A stretch of 64,000 nt of DNA from Plantago ovata (GCA_028274465.1 CM051458.1:71270885-71334884); one strand, 5' to 3'. Positions 33,028 through 44,895 are shown, counted from the first letter of the stretch. Made by a program: numbers and translations. The notes: generated by a model not told the origin, from the sequence alone.

Positions 33028-34296
33028 GTAAGATACTCCGACTGGGTTTGCAATGTGGTCCTCGTGGAGAAGGGGCCCGACAAGTGGAGAATGTGCAACA
33101 ACTTCACAAGGCTCAACAAGTTTTCCCTGAAGCATCCCTACCCACTGCCCCGGATCGACCAGCTGGTCGATTCCACAACTGGATGTGACCTCTTGAGCTT
33201 CATGGATGCATACCAAGGATTCTACCAAGTCAAAATGCCAAGGATGATGTACCCAAGACCGCCTTCTTCGAAAACGGCAATTTATATTGCTTCAACGTGA
33301 TGACTTTCTGTCTCAAAAATGCCGGAGCGACCTACCAAAGGTTGGTCAACAAGATGTTCAAAGAAGAGTTGTGTACAACAATGGAAGTATATGTTGATGA
33401 TATGCTAGTCAAGAGTAAGACCGAGGAGCAACATGTAGGTTACCTGGCAAGATGCTTCTCGATTTTGAGGAAGTATGGCATGAAGCTCAATCCGACAAAG
33501 TGTACCTTTGGAGTTAAAGGTGGGAAGTTCCTCGGTTACATGGAAACGGATAGAGGAATAGAAGCTAACCCCTAGAAAATCAAGGCAATCCTCGATCTGC
33601 CTCAACCCCAATCCATCACTGAGGTACAACAATTGGTGGGCAGTCGATCGTGTTGAGTAGATTCATCTCGAGATCCACCGAGAAAAATCTCCCATTCTTC
33701 AATGTTTTGAGAAAGAGCAACCACTTCGAGTGGACGAAAGAATGTGAGGAAGCCTTCGAGAAGCTCAAAGAATACCTACTCTCCCCTCCACTTTTGTCAA
33801 AACCAATGGAAGTAGAAGTGCTTTACTTGTACTTGGAGCAACTGGGGTAGCCATTAGTTCTGTCTTGGTGCGAATTCAAGGTAACGACCACTTGCCCATC
33901 TACTACTTAAGCAAAGTACTCGCGGGAGCTAAAACACGATAAATGGATATCGAGAGGCTATCCTTCGCTCTAGTCTATACGGCGAGGAGACTGAAGCCTT
34001 ACTTTGGAGCGCACAAGGTCATGGTCTTAACGAAGCAACCTCTCAAGCAAGTCCTCGGAAAACCTGAGAACTCAGGAAGACTAGCAAGATGGGCAATGGA
34101 ATTTAGCGAGTACGACATTGACTATCAAGCACCTCTGGCCAAGAAAGCCCAAGTCATTGCCGATTTCCTCGTAGAGTATCCCTCCAAGGGAACTTCAGAG
34201 GAAAACCCTCCCGAGACAAAAAATGTCATGATGATGGTCGAGGAGAGACCACAACAGAATAATGCAATGCAAGCTCTCAAGGATGCTTTAAAATAA
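33028..34296 (+). pseudogene. Tat pol: reverse transcriptase and first RNase H
   Basis: RT resumes with RYSDWVCNVVLVEKGPDKWRM, then LKHPYPLPRIDQLVD, LLSFMDAYQGFYQVKM, and the catalytic box VYVDDMLVKSK (33390-33425). RNase H follows (FEWTKECEEAFEKLKEYL, DIERLSFALVYTARRLKPYF, WAMEFSEYDIDYQAP). Lesions: single-base frameshifts near 33238, 33640 and 33833, and stops TAG 33573-33575, TAA 33940-33942 and TAA 34294-34296. Motif order is normal for Ty3 pol, but no complete enzyme can be made. Confidence 0.88.
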
Positions 34297-34305
34297 CTCA
34301 AAGAG

Positions 34306-34995
34306 ATGTCCCAAACAAAAAGAAAAAGGCATGAAGTGTTCCTAGCAGAAAAAGCCGAGGAGCCTATGGGAATGGAGACCGTCTCTTCAAAACCCAAGGA
34401 GCTCGCCAACCATGGAGACGTCTGGATTCTTCACGTGGATGGATCTTCATCAGGAAAAAATGGCGGGATAGGAATATACTTCAAGAGTCCAGGAGGAGCC
34501 GAACTCGAGTACGCTGTTACTCTTAGTTTTTCAGTCTCCAACAATGAAGCTGAGTATGAAGCTATCCTCATCGCTCTACGTATGGAAAAAGCACTTGAAG
34601 TGAAGAAGTTACACCTCTTCACTGACTCTCAATTAGCCGAGAAACAAATCTCGGGAAAGTTCAAAACCAAGAAGGACTTACTGGCCGAATACAAGAGTGC
34701 CATCACGGAGAAAATCGAAAATTTTGAAAGTTGTGAAATTGAGAAATTCTCAAGAGATCTCAATCAAAGGGAAGATGCATTATCAAAATATGCTTCGGCT
34801 TCCGGAGGAGTAGATACCCGGAATGTGATACTTATGAGAATCAATGCATCATCCCTATGGTCATCAAAGCCAAACGTCTTGTCAATTGACACTCAACCGA
34901 GTTGGATGCAAGAGATCGCTACCTATCTCACGAACGATAGCCTTCCTCGTGATAAGGCTGAAGCAAGAAAAATCAAAGGAAAGGCAGGCCGCTAG
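34306..34995 (+). pseudogene. Tat pol: second (archaeal-type) RNase H
   Basis: WILHVDGSSSGKNGGIGIYF, SNNEAEYEAILIALRMEKAL, LHLFTDSQLAEKQISG and the distal REDALSKYAS give the Asp/Glu/Asp/Asp set of an additional RNase H. Tat-lineage elements are known for carrying this second domain between the native RNase H and integrase. It is open internally; TAA 34294 and TAG 34993 isolate it. Confidence 0.85.
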
Positions 34996-34998
34996 ATA

Positions 34999-36123
34999 AT
35001 GCAAGGAGATTACTTGTACAAGAGATCCTTCGAGGGAGTCTACTTGAGATGCGTCGCCGAACAAGAAGTGCAAAAACTTTTGGGAGAAATGCACAAAGGA
35101 AGTTGCGGGGACCATGCCGGAGGAAGAACCCTCGTGCAAAAAATCATCCGCCAAGGATACTATTGGCCCACTGTTCGTGAAGATGTTGCCCGATTTGTGA
35201 GAAAGTGCGAGGAGTGTCAATTGCACGCCAATTTGATCAAAGTCCCAGCGAAACCCCTCATGCCCATTGCCATCACTTGCCCTTTCGACATATGGGGCAT
35301 CGACATAGTCGGTCCTTTCCCAAGAGGCACGGTTCAAAAGAAATTCATCATAGTTGCGGTGGAATACTTTAGCAAATGGGCAGAGGTTGAGGCAGTGTCT
35401 ACTATCACTGAACAAAGAGTGATGAACTTTGTATTGAGAAACATCTGTCGATTTAGCTTACCAAGAGTCCTCATCTCGGATAATGGTGCTCAATTCTGTG
35501 GCCAAAGGTTCAATGAATGGTGCAAGGAAATGAAGATTGAGAGGAGGTACACCTCAGTAGGACATCCTCAATCTAATGGGCAAACCGAGGCAGTCAACAA
35601 AATCCTTGTCAACAACTTGCAAAAGAGATTTGCCACCAACAAGGATTGGGTCGACGAGCTTGATGGAGTGGTATGGGCATATCGCACAACTTCAAAAACA
35701 GCTACAAGAGAGACTCCCTTCTCGCTAGTTTATGGTTCTGAAGCAGTCATACCAGCGGAAGTGGCGGTAGAAACCCTCAGGATCCAAGGGTATCAACCCG
35801 AGAACAATTATACCGAGAGGCTCTTCGATCTAGAGACGATAAGTGAAGCAAGAACCACTGCCTTGCCCAACATCCTCAGATACCAAGCATTGATCGCGAA
35901 GACCTACAACAAGGGTGTGAAGGAGAGAGACTTCCAAGTAGGAGACTAAGTACTCCAAAGAGCGGACATCGTGGGCAAAGTTGGGAAGATGCAACCCAAC
36001 TGGGAAGGACCCTACAAGATAGTTGAAGCAAGGTCCAATGGAAGCTATCGTCTCCAAGACATGGAGGGAAGAGTATTGAAGAACCCATGGAATACTTCCA
36101 ACCTCCAGAGGTTCTACGCCTGA
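34999..36123 (+). pseudogene. Tat pol: integrase
   Basis: Zinc region (LLGEMHKGSCGDHAGG to CEECQLHA, HHCC), then the DDE core: Asp in WGIDIVGPFPRG, Asp in VLISDNGAQFCG, Glu in SNGQTEAVNKIL. The C-terminal part VGKVGKMQPNWEGPYKIVEA to NTSNLQRFYA is conserved and ends at TGA 36121-36123. A TAA at 35947-35949 cuts off the last about 58 residues. No chromodomain is seen, as expected for Tat. Confidence 0.88.
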
Positions 36124-36967
36124 GTTCTTTAACGAACAAGCTTTTTGAAGAGCTCCTGTGAAAGGCCCCCAGATCGAGAAGGATTCCTCACGAGCTTGTG
36201 TGAGAGGTATCCTCCAGTTTTATGGTTCAAGTTGTATGATTCAGAAAACGTTGTAAGAAAGCTGGTCGAGAAGCCTCCCATTGTAATTGAATTTCTGACA
36301 AATCAATGCAATGCCTATCTTTCAAAAAAAAAATGTTAATATAGAACTACTATACTCAAAACAGAATAGTAAGCTACTCGATCAAGAGAGCTTGCTCGAT
36401 CTAAAAAAGAGCTCCCCAATTTGCACATCGGACTGAAGCTACCCGTTCTCTCATCTTTTGAGAAACCTAATCGAGACACTTTTATAAATAAAGGAAACGA
36501 GGAAGGTAAAGAAATCGAGCAGAAGGAGCTCAACACTTAAGAGTTTTTTCTCAAATTGCAAGGGATTCGACAAGCAGATCGATTACTTGGATAGCTCAAG
36601 GAGTACAACTCAGAGTATTTTCGTTGAAAACCTTTTTATCGGTAGGAGACGCGAGAAGCTTACCTCTTCGACTCTAACTTATACATGTTTAACTACTCTA
36701 TCAAGTTATACGTCATAACGGAAAAAGAATTAGTAAAAAACACAAGTATAGGCAAAGGAACGAAGAGCAACAAACATTTTATTGAAGGAAAGAGTGAAGA
36801 GATACATAATGTGATAATTTATGTTACAACGAGGAGATATGTTTCAACATATTCCACAAAGGGCCGAATAAAAATCACAAGACAAAGGAAAAATTGTTCA
36901 GAATTTTCTTCAAGGAAATACAACAACATTTTCTACCGAGCATACTCGGCCTTCAAGGGTCTTCGAT
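36124..36967 (+). other. Tat 3' region between pol and the antisense gene
   Basis: AT-rich sequence with no supported coding frame. It lies at the 3' side of both the sense pol gene and the antisense gene, so termination signals for both would be expected here, but I cannot point to one. Confidence 0.5.
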
Positions 36968-37815
36968 TCATCGGGTGCGACTACTTGAAAGATCAGTGAT
37001 CGGAGCAGTTGTGCTAGTTCTTCCCCGCGCTGGGCTCAGCAGCTCTTGAATCTCAACCGGGTCTCGCTCCTGAGCCTGAGATTCCTTTATAGCCTTCTCG
37101 TACAAGATCAGCTCAGGCTCGACGAAGTCAGCTGGTCGCCCAAGAACTGGGTCGTTCACCTTAATCCAAGAAGCGTTGCGGAGAGCCACCTTCTCAAAGG
37201 GAAAAAGGATCCCGGTCCTCAAGCACTCGGGGACCCATGAGGGGAGATAGGCTCGTTTGCTAGGATAAGAAACTTCCGGGTCGGTCACCAGCTCCACGAA
37301 CTCACATGCCTCGTGCATCTCCTCGGTAATTTCCTCATCAGGGTAGCGGGAAAGATCCTCGCGCCAACCAGCGTGCATGTCCTCGCGAGCATCCGGATCG
37401 AAATCTGCAGGAAGCATGTTGACCCGCTTCAGCTGACCGATACAAGAGAAGAAGCCCTCCTCGCGCGATGAGTCTCGCACATCCTGCTGGCCATTTTGTA
37501 AGTGTTTGAGGCCATGAATTCGTGAGCAGTTTCCAGGCGGCTGCCCTTAAGGAAGGAAAGGACGCTATGTTTGAATTTCTCCATGCAGATCGACAAGGTG
37601 GCATAGGCCCCCTTGTATCCCTTGGTCATCGCTCTCTCCTTGGAGAGCTCCTTCTCGAGGTAATCGACCTTAGCATAGAGCTTGCCGGTCTCCACCTCCG
37701 CGACCTTGTTCTTGTTTTGCTCTGCCGCCAGCTTCCTCTCAAGGTCCTCGATCACTATGCCTATAACGGCGCGATCATCAACAACCTGGCCATACGCCTC
37801 CTTCAGATTCTCGAG

Positions 37816-37896
37816 CTACAACAAAAAAGGGTTTACAGTTAGCGAGGAGAACATATTCATACGTAACAAGTTATTTGAAAAAACAAGCAAAGTTAC
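37816..37896 (-). other. Intron 2 of the antisense Tat gene
   Basis: Donor CAG/GTAACT, acceptor TTTGTTGTAG/CTC; phase 0; frame kept. Confidence 0.7.
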
Positions 37897-38342
37897 CTGA
37901 AGCGGGCACATGCTCGGCTCATGGGCGCGATCCAGCTTGCTCATTTGGATGAGCCTCTTCACCTTGGCCTCTTGACTTAGAGCGGTCGTCTTGCTATTTT
38001 TGCGAGGAAGCTCATTGTTGCCCCCAAGCGTCAGCTTCCTCGAGCCCTTCTTAGCCGCGGGCCTCTCCGACCTCTTCTCCGACTCCCCGACAGCAGCCTC
38101 CTCGGCTTGCTTAGCCTGCCTCGCCGCCACTTCCTCCTCGGCCGGCTTCAACACCTCTACAGGGTTCTCGCGCGTCTCGAGACCCTCCTGCACCATTGCA
38201 TCTCGATGATGTGAGTCACTCCTCGGAGGAGAGAGGTTAAGCGACCCAAGGATCTTCGTGTCCTTGTTTGCCAATCTTTGTTTTCTCATCTGCTCTTCCT
38301 TGGCAGCCAACGTCTTCGACATGATCCAGTTAAACCAGTAAG

Positions 38343-38473
38343 CTGTGGAGGAAAAAACACAAGTTAATAAGGAAGAGCGAGAAGCATAAAAAGCGAGAAG
38401 GTAAATAAAAGCGAGCACACTTCAAGCAAGCAAGAGGAAGAAAAAGACAAGTATAAAAAATTTCTAAGCGTAC
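38343..38473 (-). other. Intron 1 of the antisense Tat gene
   Basis: Donor G/GTACGC, acceptor TTTCCTCCACAG/CT; phase 1; joining restores an Ala codon and one continuous frame. Confidence 0.7.
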
Positions 38474-40328
38474 CGAAGAGCACATCGTTCAAGAACCTAT
38501 TGCCCGTATACCCGGTATAGGCATAAGGCAAAAGCCCAGCTAAGTAAGGAAGGGGCTACAGAACAAGGCCCCAGTAAAAGTACTTCTCGGGATTGGGCCC
38601 CCTGTTCTTCTCCTCGAGCTCCAAGACCCATGGGTCTAGCTCCGCTGGAAAGGGATGCTTCTCGAAAATCTTTCCTCGATACATCATCTTGGGCACTCCC
38701 CACTCAGAATCCTCCTCGCTCATGTTTGGTAACTTCTTCTTCTTGATGTAGAAGTACCGGTGGAACCATTTGTAACCCGAGGAGGATGGAGCGTCCATGA
38801 TAAAGCCCAGGTCTGGTCGCACGTTGAAGTAATAGAAGTACTTGTTGCCCGAGCTCATCGAGACCCTGAAGATCTGATTGAAGTTATGGAAATTGAGCTC
38901 GACCTCGTGCTTCTTGCAGAACACCCCGAAGCAGACTAAGGTCCCGAAAGCACTTGGCACGAGTTGCCAAGGAGAGATCCCCAAAGTGTTAAAAATCTCC
39001 CGGAAAGCGTCGCAAAATGGCAAGATCCATCCTCGATCAAAGCTCAAGCAATGAATCGCCAAATAACCCGGAGGCCCGTTGTAGAATGTCTAATCTTTCT
39101 TGGGAACGAGGATGTCGAATTTACTCTTCGGAAGGGTGTACTTCCACCGAAGAGTGGCAATCTCATCTTCCTTCACGGTAGAGGCGGTCGTCGAGATAAT
39201 ACCATCCTCGTTTTTCTCACCTTCAGGATCGGGGAGGTCCACATTAAGAGCACTCTGTGTAAACTTGTTTTGGGTGACTTTGCTGGATTTAGGCTCCTCG
39301 ACAGCCTTACCTTTGCCACTTTGCTTAGAGCGAGAACGCTTCTTCGCTCTCTTGGGCTCCTTACCAGGAGCATGTGTCTGAGCCTCCTCGGCATCAGCCT
39401 TTGCTTTTCGAGCTGCTGGCTCCTCGAGATGTTGTTGGAACTCTTTTTCTTCCAGAGGATTTGGTGGTCGGGTATTACTAGGGTACAAGAAGTCAATGGA
39501 CCGAGGATCCACTGAATGGTAACTGGTCTCCTCCTCGGGGGCGTACTTCTTCCCGATGAGCAAGTCTCTCTGACATTGCCTGTTCTTCTCAGAAATAATT
39601 GGAGACAAAGGTACTACGGTGCTCGGACTAGCTTCATTCCCGTGCACGTCCCTTAAGGCAAAAGGTGTTTCCTCCTCGTCATCAGTAACTATAGTTCGAC
39701 GATTGGTTTGAGGAGGGAACCTAACTCTCTTCTGCGGAGGAGTTGTCCGAGGAGAAGTAGCGTCATCATCATCACTATCAATTATAGTAATGGCCTTCCC
39801 GCGTTGGACAGAGTGATCGCCTTCCTCGTATAAAGAAAGAGCCAGGTCTGGTCGCTCCGTGTAATCCATGTCCTCGATCCGAATATCCATCGGAGGAACT
39901 GCACTGACAGCGCCGTAGTTGGGACCATGAACTTGGGCGGCCAGTGTAATCAATTCAGCAGAGACCCCCGAGTTAGAAGGACCCACCTCCTCTTCAGTCC
40001 GGTCGTCTATAAAGTCGTCTTCCTCGCTACGACGCCTTTTGCGAGTAACCAGTTGATATTCCGCCTCGTCCTCCTCCTCGGTTTCATCATCATCATCCTC
40101 CTCATCATTGGCGTCTTCGCCTTCTTCACCCTCCTCGAGTTGGTCTTCATCCTCGGATCCCTCTTCCTCTACGGATTCAACAACGGGCTCCTCTCTCACG
40201 GCGGCATGCTCTAGAGTGGTGTCTAAGAACGTCGCCGATAGCTCTGACGTATCGGCTGACGTAGTATGGTCGCTCCCATACTCTTCGACTTCTCGGCGAT
40301 TCTGGTTGTCGTCGCTTCTCTCGGACAT

Positions 40329-41672
40329 CCTAAATGGGTAGGCAAAGAAGAGTTAGGATGGTTGGTGATAGTCCGAGAGGTCCGTTTATGTATATTGATT
40401 ATGTTCGACCTCCCGAACGTAGAAAAATCTCAAAAAAGGCAACAAGCACAATGTAAAAAAGAAGTTATTCTACGAAAGTGAAGAGCATACATGAAAAACG
40501 AAGAGGCAAAGTCACGAGCATGTTATGGATCGAGGAGCACAAGAGTGACCAACCGCTCAAAAAAAAAAAAAAAAGCGATGAGGCGTCAACGCTTACTCCT
40601 ACAGTTACGATTACTTCTACAGTTACGGCCATACGCTAAGGAGGAGAGGGGGAATTACAGAAAAATAAAAAGGGGAGGCATGTGATTCTACGATTCGATT
40701 AAGGCATGCGAATCTACGGTTCGATTAGAGCATGCAATTCACTGTCCTTTTACAAGTATTGGGCCATTGGCAAGACCGCCGTATGCCGGCAAAAACCTCA
40801 GGCGACGGAAAAAGGCGAAGGGGATACGCCCGTAACAGAAAAATCAAGAAGAATGCACGCAAGTAAAGCATGTGATCGAAGTCAGGGTACGAAAACTTAG
40901 TTGGAAAAGAGTGATTGAAGGCTGGAAACCGGAAAGTAAGCCAGAAAACTTGAAGTTCGTTTGAAAAAACTTGAGATTTGATCGCCGGAACAGGTCCTCG
41001 CTCTCCTCTTGTATCGATGACTTGCTCGTCAGTTACTTATAAATGCTTCTCGCTCTCTCTATTTGCTCTGAGAAGTTATGTTGCGAAAAGTGTGGAATGA
41101 TGCGGTATCGACCTATTTATGGAAGGGTATCTCAGGAATACGAACCGTCGCATACCCTCGCTCCATCCAGGCCGAACACGTGGCCACTATTAATGGCCCA
41201 GATCACAGCCTCCTGACGGATTTACCAATCTACCCTCCACGCTCCTGCTCCGACACTCTTTCCCAGGAGAACGCGGATTACCTCATCACACCAGATAATC
41301 CGAAGAGCGAGGACCATGTCACGTGGATAATATGAAGAGCGACGAGCGACCATTCGCCCGAGAAGAAAAAACTGAAGGATTACTTTTTTCAGCACCGAGG
41401 AGCCACTTTCTCATGAAGCTTCTCGAGAAATGGCCGAATGAAAAAGGTGGAAGGAAATCATTCCATTCCATTTACTCACAATTGTCTCCTCGAGATAATT
41501 TACAAAGAAGATAGCGAAGAGGCAAAGAATCGAATAACCTATTTCCACCAAGGAACACTTACCCGGATCCGATCTCTGCCCAGTAAATATACCCCTTTTA
41601 TATGGTCCGAGCAACGTCTGCTCGCACCCTATAAAAATGGGGTGGGGGGGGGGGAGAGAGATAGGAGGAGGG
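40329..41672 (-). promoter_or_regulatory. Upstream region of the antisense Tat gene
   Basis: No coding frame is supported. An acceptor-like TTTGCCTACCCATTTAG stands directly before the antisense ATG, so a 5'-leader intron is possible. A minus-strand TATA-like word (ATTTATAAGT) is at about 41037-41046, with CT/GA-rich sequence beside it. The far end (41640-41672) is G-rich on the plus strand, with a run of G at about 41644-41654, and is where the copia element inserted. Confidence 0.4.
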
Positions 41673-42777
41673 TGATAGTGTATATGTCCTAGAGACAGTC
41701 TTTATTAAGGGCATGCAGCCCTTATAAAGGGCATATATGTACTATTACACAGGTCAACGTAATATAATATATGTTTGTTGTTTGAATATTGAGTATCGCT
41801 TTCATATTTATATTACACCAGGCATCCAGCATGTCATATCTCTATTCCTGTCTGTATTGACATTAAACATGTCCCTTCGGATAGATGACCGATCACACAG
41901 ATAGTGGGAGCTATGTGAGTTATCATCTATCCCAACTAGTCGAGGTTCATCTCGGATGTAGGGGTCTGAATGAACCAGCTGAGACTAGTATGCGTGGAGG
42001 TTATACTTGTTGGAGCAAGTGTGAGCCGATTCCACGGCCACGGAACGGATTGCTGGACAATCAAGAAACGTTCCCATAACTGCGCATAGTTGTTCGAAGG
42101 ATGATTACCGAACAATGGAAGTACCCACCGGACACTCCCATCGATGTATACTCTACACCGAAGTGTCTATGGGAACCGGTAAGTTGTCGAAGTGATGCCA
42201 GTCGTCCTTTGGAATTACAAGACTTTATCATCACATTTGTTTCCCCATATCCTTGGTGGACCCGTCGATGTCAGCTCTGAATAAGCAGTTGACCCAAGAC
42301 ACGATCCAGGATTATGGCTACATACAAATGGAGATGATAAGTGTTTATGTAAAGGATTCATCTCTCATGTGTAGCACAGGAGAGCACTGCTCATAGTCGT
42401 TCATAGTTGTGATTGGTAAAACCGCTGGCCAGCCTATCAATATTATTATGATAGTCATAATAGATATTGAATTCACCATGCAACTCACTGAAGACGCCCG
42501 TGGATGTATTATTGGGATAGACACTTCATCGATCTCAGATGCATTCTAGTCAGTCAGATGAAGGGACGTTACCATCGCCGCGTTGAGGGCAACAGACTTC
42601 ACAACAAAAGGGTTTGCTTTGAGAAACCTCTCAAACGTCCTCATGTATTAATATTGCAAATGGAACCGTCTAGGAATTCCATTTTGCCTAGTCTAGGACT
42701 TGCTTAATACAATGAGGCCCTATGGGTCACACTATGTGGTGATTCAGCTTATCTGAATATCCTTGAAAATGGAATCG

Positions 42778-43286
42778 CAATTAATTTGGAATTAATTGTG
42801 ATTGATGGGTTATAATTGATTTGGAATTAATTATAATAATTTGTGGCTCAATTAATAATTTGGAATTATTAATTGAATTGGCTGACTAATTGTATTTTAT
42901 GTAAATACAATTAGAGATTATATTTTAGAAATATAATAGAGGTTTGATTTGAAAGGATATGTTAATTTAGAATTAATATATGCACATGGGCAAAATCTAC
43001 TTGGAGTTTGAATTGCCTTAGAACTATAAGTGGGTCCCAAAATCGGGACCCACCTATCTCCCTTGGGACGTGCGCGTGCGCGAGATGGAGTAGGTGAAGG
43101 AGTTCGACTCCTTCCTCTATTAGAAGTCCAAGGGATAAGTTAGATTTTCCTGATTGAGTTCTAACTTGATTGGGAATGAATCTAGACTTGAATTGGTTTC
43201 CTAGTGCGATAAGAATTAGATTCTTATTCCTTTATGAAGTCTAATTGATTATTCATTAGGCTTCTATTGACTACTATATATAGTAG
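42778..43286 (+). repeat. Train of short hairpins in the copia LTR
   Basis: Perfect or near-perfect stems follow one another: 42778-42798 (loop TGG), 42811-42835 (TGG), 42849-42875 (TGG), 42887-42913 (11-bp stem, loop TATGT), 42917-42937 (TAG), 42957-42981 (TAG), 43030-43053 (GTGGGTCCC/GGGACCCAC), GAAGGAGT-TCG-ACTCCTTC at about 43097-43115, 43209-43227 (TAG), about 43235-43263, and the TATA palindrome. All recur in the 3' LTR (59097-59605). Confidence 0.88.
43275..43282 (+). promoter_or_regulatory. TATA box of the copia LTR
   Basis: TATATATA inside a perfect palindrome CTACTATATATAGTAG; the 3' LTR copy is near 59592-59600. Confidence 0.65.
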
Positions 43287-43766
43287 ACTATTAGAGAGCT
43301 TTTGACACACAGTTCAATACACAGACATATAGTTAGTCTACCAGTTTTCTTAGAGAAAATAAAAGCTCTCCCCTATCTCTCCCTAGCCTCACGCGCGCGC
43401 CACCCCTCACCGGAGGAAAACCGCCGCCCCATCTTCTTGGCCACATAAAGAATATCCTAGCATTCTTTCCGATAAGCTGTTCATCCGTGGATACCAAGGT
43501 TGAGGTTCAAGGAGCTGGAAACTAACTTTTATTGTCTTGCAGATAATCAAAGTGTTGCAGATATCTTCGAGTGCGACGAAGGAGAAGATATACCGGACTA
43601 CTAGGAAGACTTGGTACCTGTGCTTGCTTTTGGAGTATTGTAAGTCTTCTAATTGACGTGTTTAATATATACGGTATATACATGATCAATTAACCTGCAT
43701 GTTAAGAAATTTTTTTGAAATTCCGCTGCGTACCCTAGGGGTAACTCTGACCGTATTTTCTTGCAG

Positions 43767-43778
43767 TGGTATCAGAGC
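43767..43778 (+). promoter_or_regulatory. tRNA-iMet primer-binding site of the copia element
   Basis: TGGTATCAGAGC, one base after the LTR; the standard Ty1/copia PBS, complementary to plant initiator tRNA-Met. Confidence 0.92.
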
Positions 43779-43805
43779 GAGGTTAATTGATTACGTATAT
43801 ACGTA

Positions 43806-43920
43806 TATATGTTGTATGATTTTGTAGTTTATGTGGATGCAATTGATTCTATGATTAATTCGATTTTCAAAAGTTTTGTTTTTATATAAATTTAGAATTT
43901 ATATTTTTCAAAAAAAAAAT

Positions 43921-43990
<70 letters not shown>

Positions 43991-44096
43991 ATGATTTTGT
44001 AGTTTATGTGGATGCAATTGATTCTATGATTAATTCGATTTTCAAAAGTTTTGTTTTTATATAAATTTAGAATTTATATTTTTCAAAAAAAAAATT
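43806..44096. repeat. 116-bp duplication flanking an AT microsatellite in the copia leader
   Basis: Copies 43806-43921 and 43981-44096 appear identical. Between them lies about 60 bp of pure (AT)n (43924-43985). Confidence 0.9.
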
Positions 44097-44112
44097 ATAT
44101 ATATATATATGT

Positions 44113-44288
44113 GACCGGCCGCCTACGCAACGCAGGCGGCGCGGCCGCCTGCGGGACGCAGGCGCCCGCGCCTGCGAGCGTAGGTGCTCGACACCTGCGT
44201 GCCGCAGGCGTCCGGGTGCCTGCGTGCCACAGGCGCCGGGCGCCTGCGGACGCGGCCACGTTAGGGGACGGGGCTTGGTCCCGTCCCC
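44113..44288. repeat. GC-rich palindrome cluster in the copia leader
   Basis: Five or six degenerate units of CGCCTGCG-N3-CGCAGGCG (N3 CAA, GGA, TGC, TGC) in 150 bp of very GC-rich sequence inside AT-rich surroundings. A separate 9-bp stem GGGGACGGG/CCCGTCCCC follows at 44264-44288. Confidence 0.85.
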
Positions 44289-44895
44289 GTATTTTAATGT
44301 ATATATATATTTTTCCCGGGTTGGACCCAAAACTGAATTTTGAAAATTTTGAGGATTGAATTTTATATTTGGAATATAAATATGATTTAATTGTAATTGT
44401 TTTTAACTAGAGGGGTTAAATTTAATTAGTATAGAGTTAAGGGGCTTATTTGTGATTTATCAATTTATTGTTTATTACAAATAAGTCCTTCTACTTTTGA
44501 ATTTTAGATTTAACACCTCCCATGTTTCGAAAATTACAACTGAGTCCTTCGGGTTTTCGAAAATTGCTACTTGGTCAATAGAATTTTCAATTTTTCAATC
44601 TAGTCCAAATTTTTAATTTTTTCAAAGAGATTATAAGTATGGGATTATAATTTTCATAATGAAGTTATGAAGTCATTTGGCATCCACATAGGCTACTACT
44701 TGTTTGTTTGCTCGATATGCTATTGTTTGACAATGCATGTTTAAATACATGTATTTTACTTTCCGTTCGACCGCTATGCATGCCAGGGTAGGCGGCGCCC
44801 TCTTATTTGTCGGACCGCATATTTTTATGTATGTGTAGGCGGCGCCCATTATGTGCTTGACCGCGTTTAGAACTAGAATGGATAGGCGGTATCCA
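44289..44895 (+). other. Copia leader, remaining part before B2
   Basis: No coding frame. GTAGGCGGCGCCC occurs near 44790 and 44836, a weaker ATAGGCGGTATCC at 44882, and a further GTAGGCGGCGCCC beyond the B2 insertion near 53082, often followed by GACCGC. Confidence 0.65.

Larger units (their letters stand above)
36968..40328 (-). pseudogene. Antisense accessory gene of the Tat element (three exons)
   Basis: ATG at 40326-40328. Exon 1 is 40328-38474, intron 38473-38343 (131 bp), exon 2 is 38342-37897, intron 37896-37816 (81 bp), exon 3 from 37815. Both introns are GT-AG with pyrimidine-rich 3' ends and joining keeps the frame (DVLF-A-YWFNWIMSK; MCPLQ-LENLKEAYG). The N-terminus is very acidic with a basic cluster (KRAKKRSRSKQSGKGKA). 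The middle (HCLSFDRGWILPFCDAFREI, PWQLVPSAFGTLVCFGVF) looks like the Pfam 'putative gypsy type transposon' family. The C-terminus is coiled coil (ERKLAAEQNKNKVAEVETGK). TAG at 39090 and 38556 and a 1-base shift near 37490 break it. Antisense extra ORFs are known in Tat elements; their function is unknown. Confidence 0.75.
41673..43765 (+). repeat. 5' LTR of the copia element
   Basis: 2093 bp, TGATAGTGTATATG to TTTTCTTGCA. TATA box within CTACTATATATAGTAG (about 43271-43286). A chain of short hairpins fills 42778-43290. Short ORFs in it are chance frames. Confidence 0.92.

Noticed and set aside
42504..42707. Conserved short frame in the copia LTR (again at 58824-59027)
   Set aside because: It occurs only because of LTR duplication, with no domain and no start context; an LTR U3 reading frame by chance.
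44051..44359. Plus-strand frame over the GC-rich palindromes
   Set aside because: Ala/Arg/Pro-rich translation is a product of the repeat composition; the region is a retrotransposon leader.
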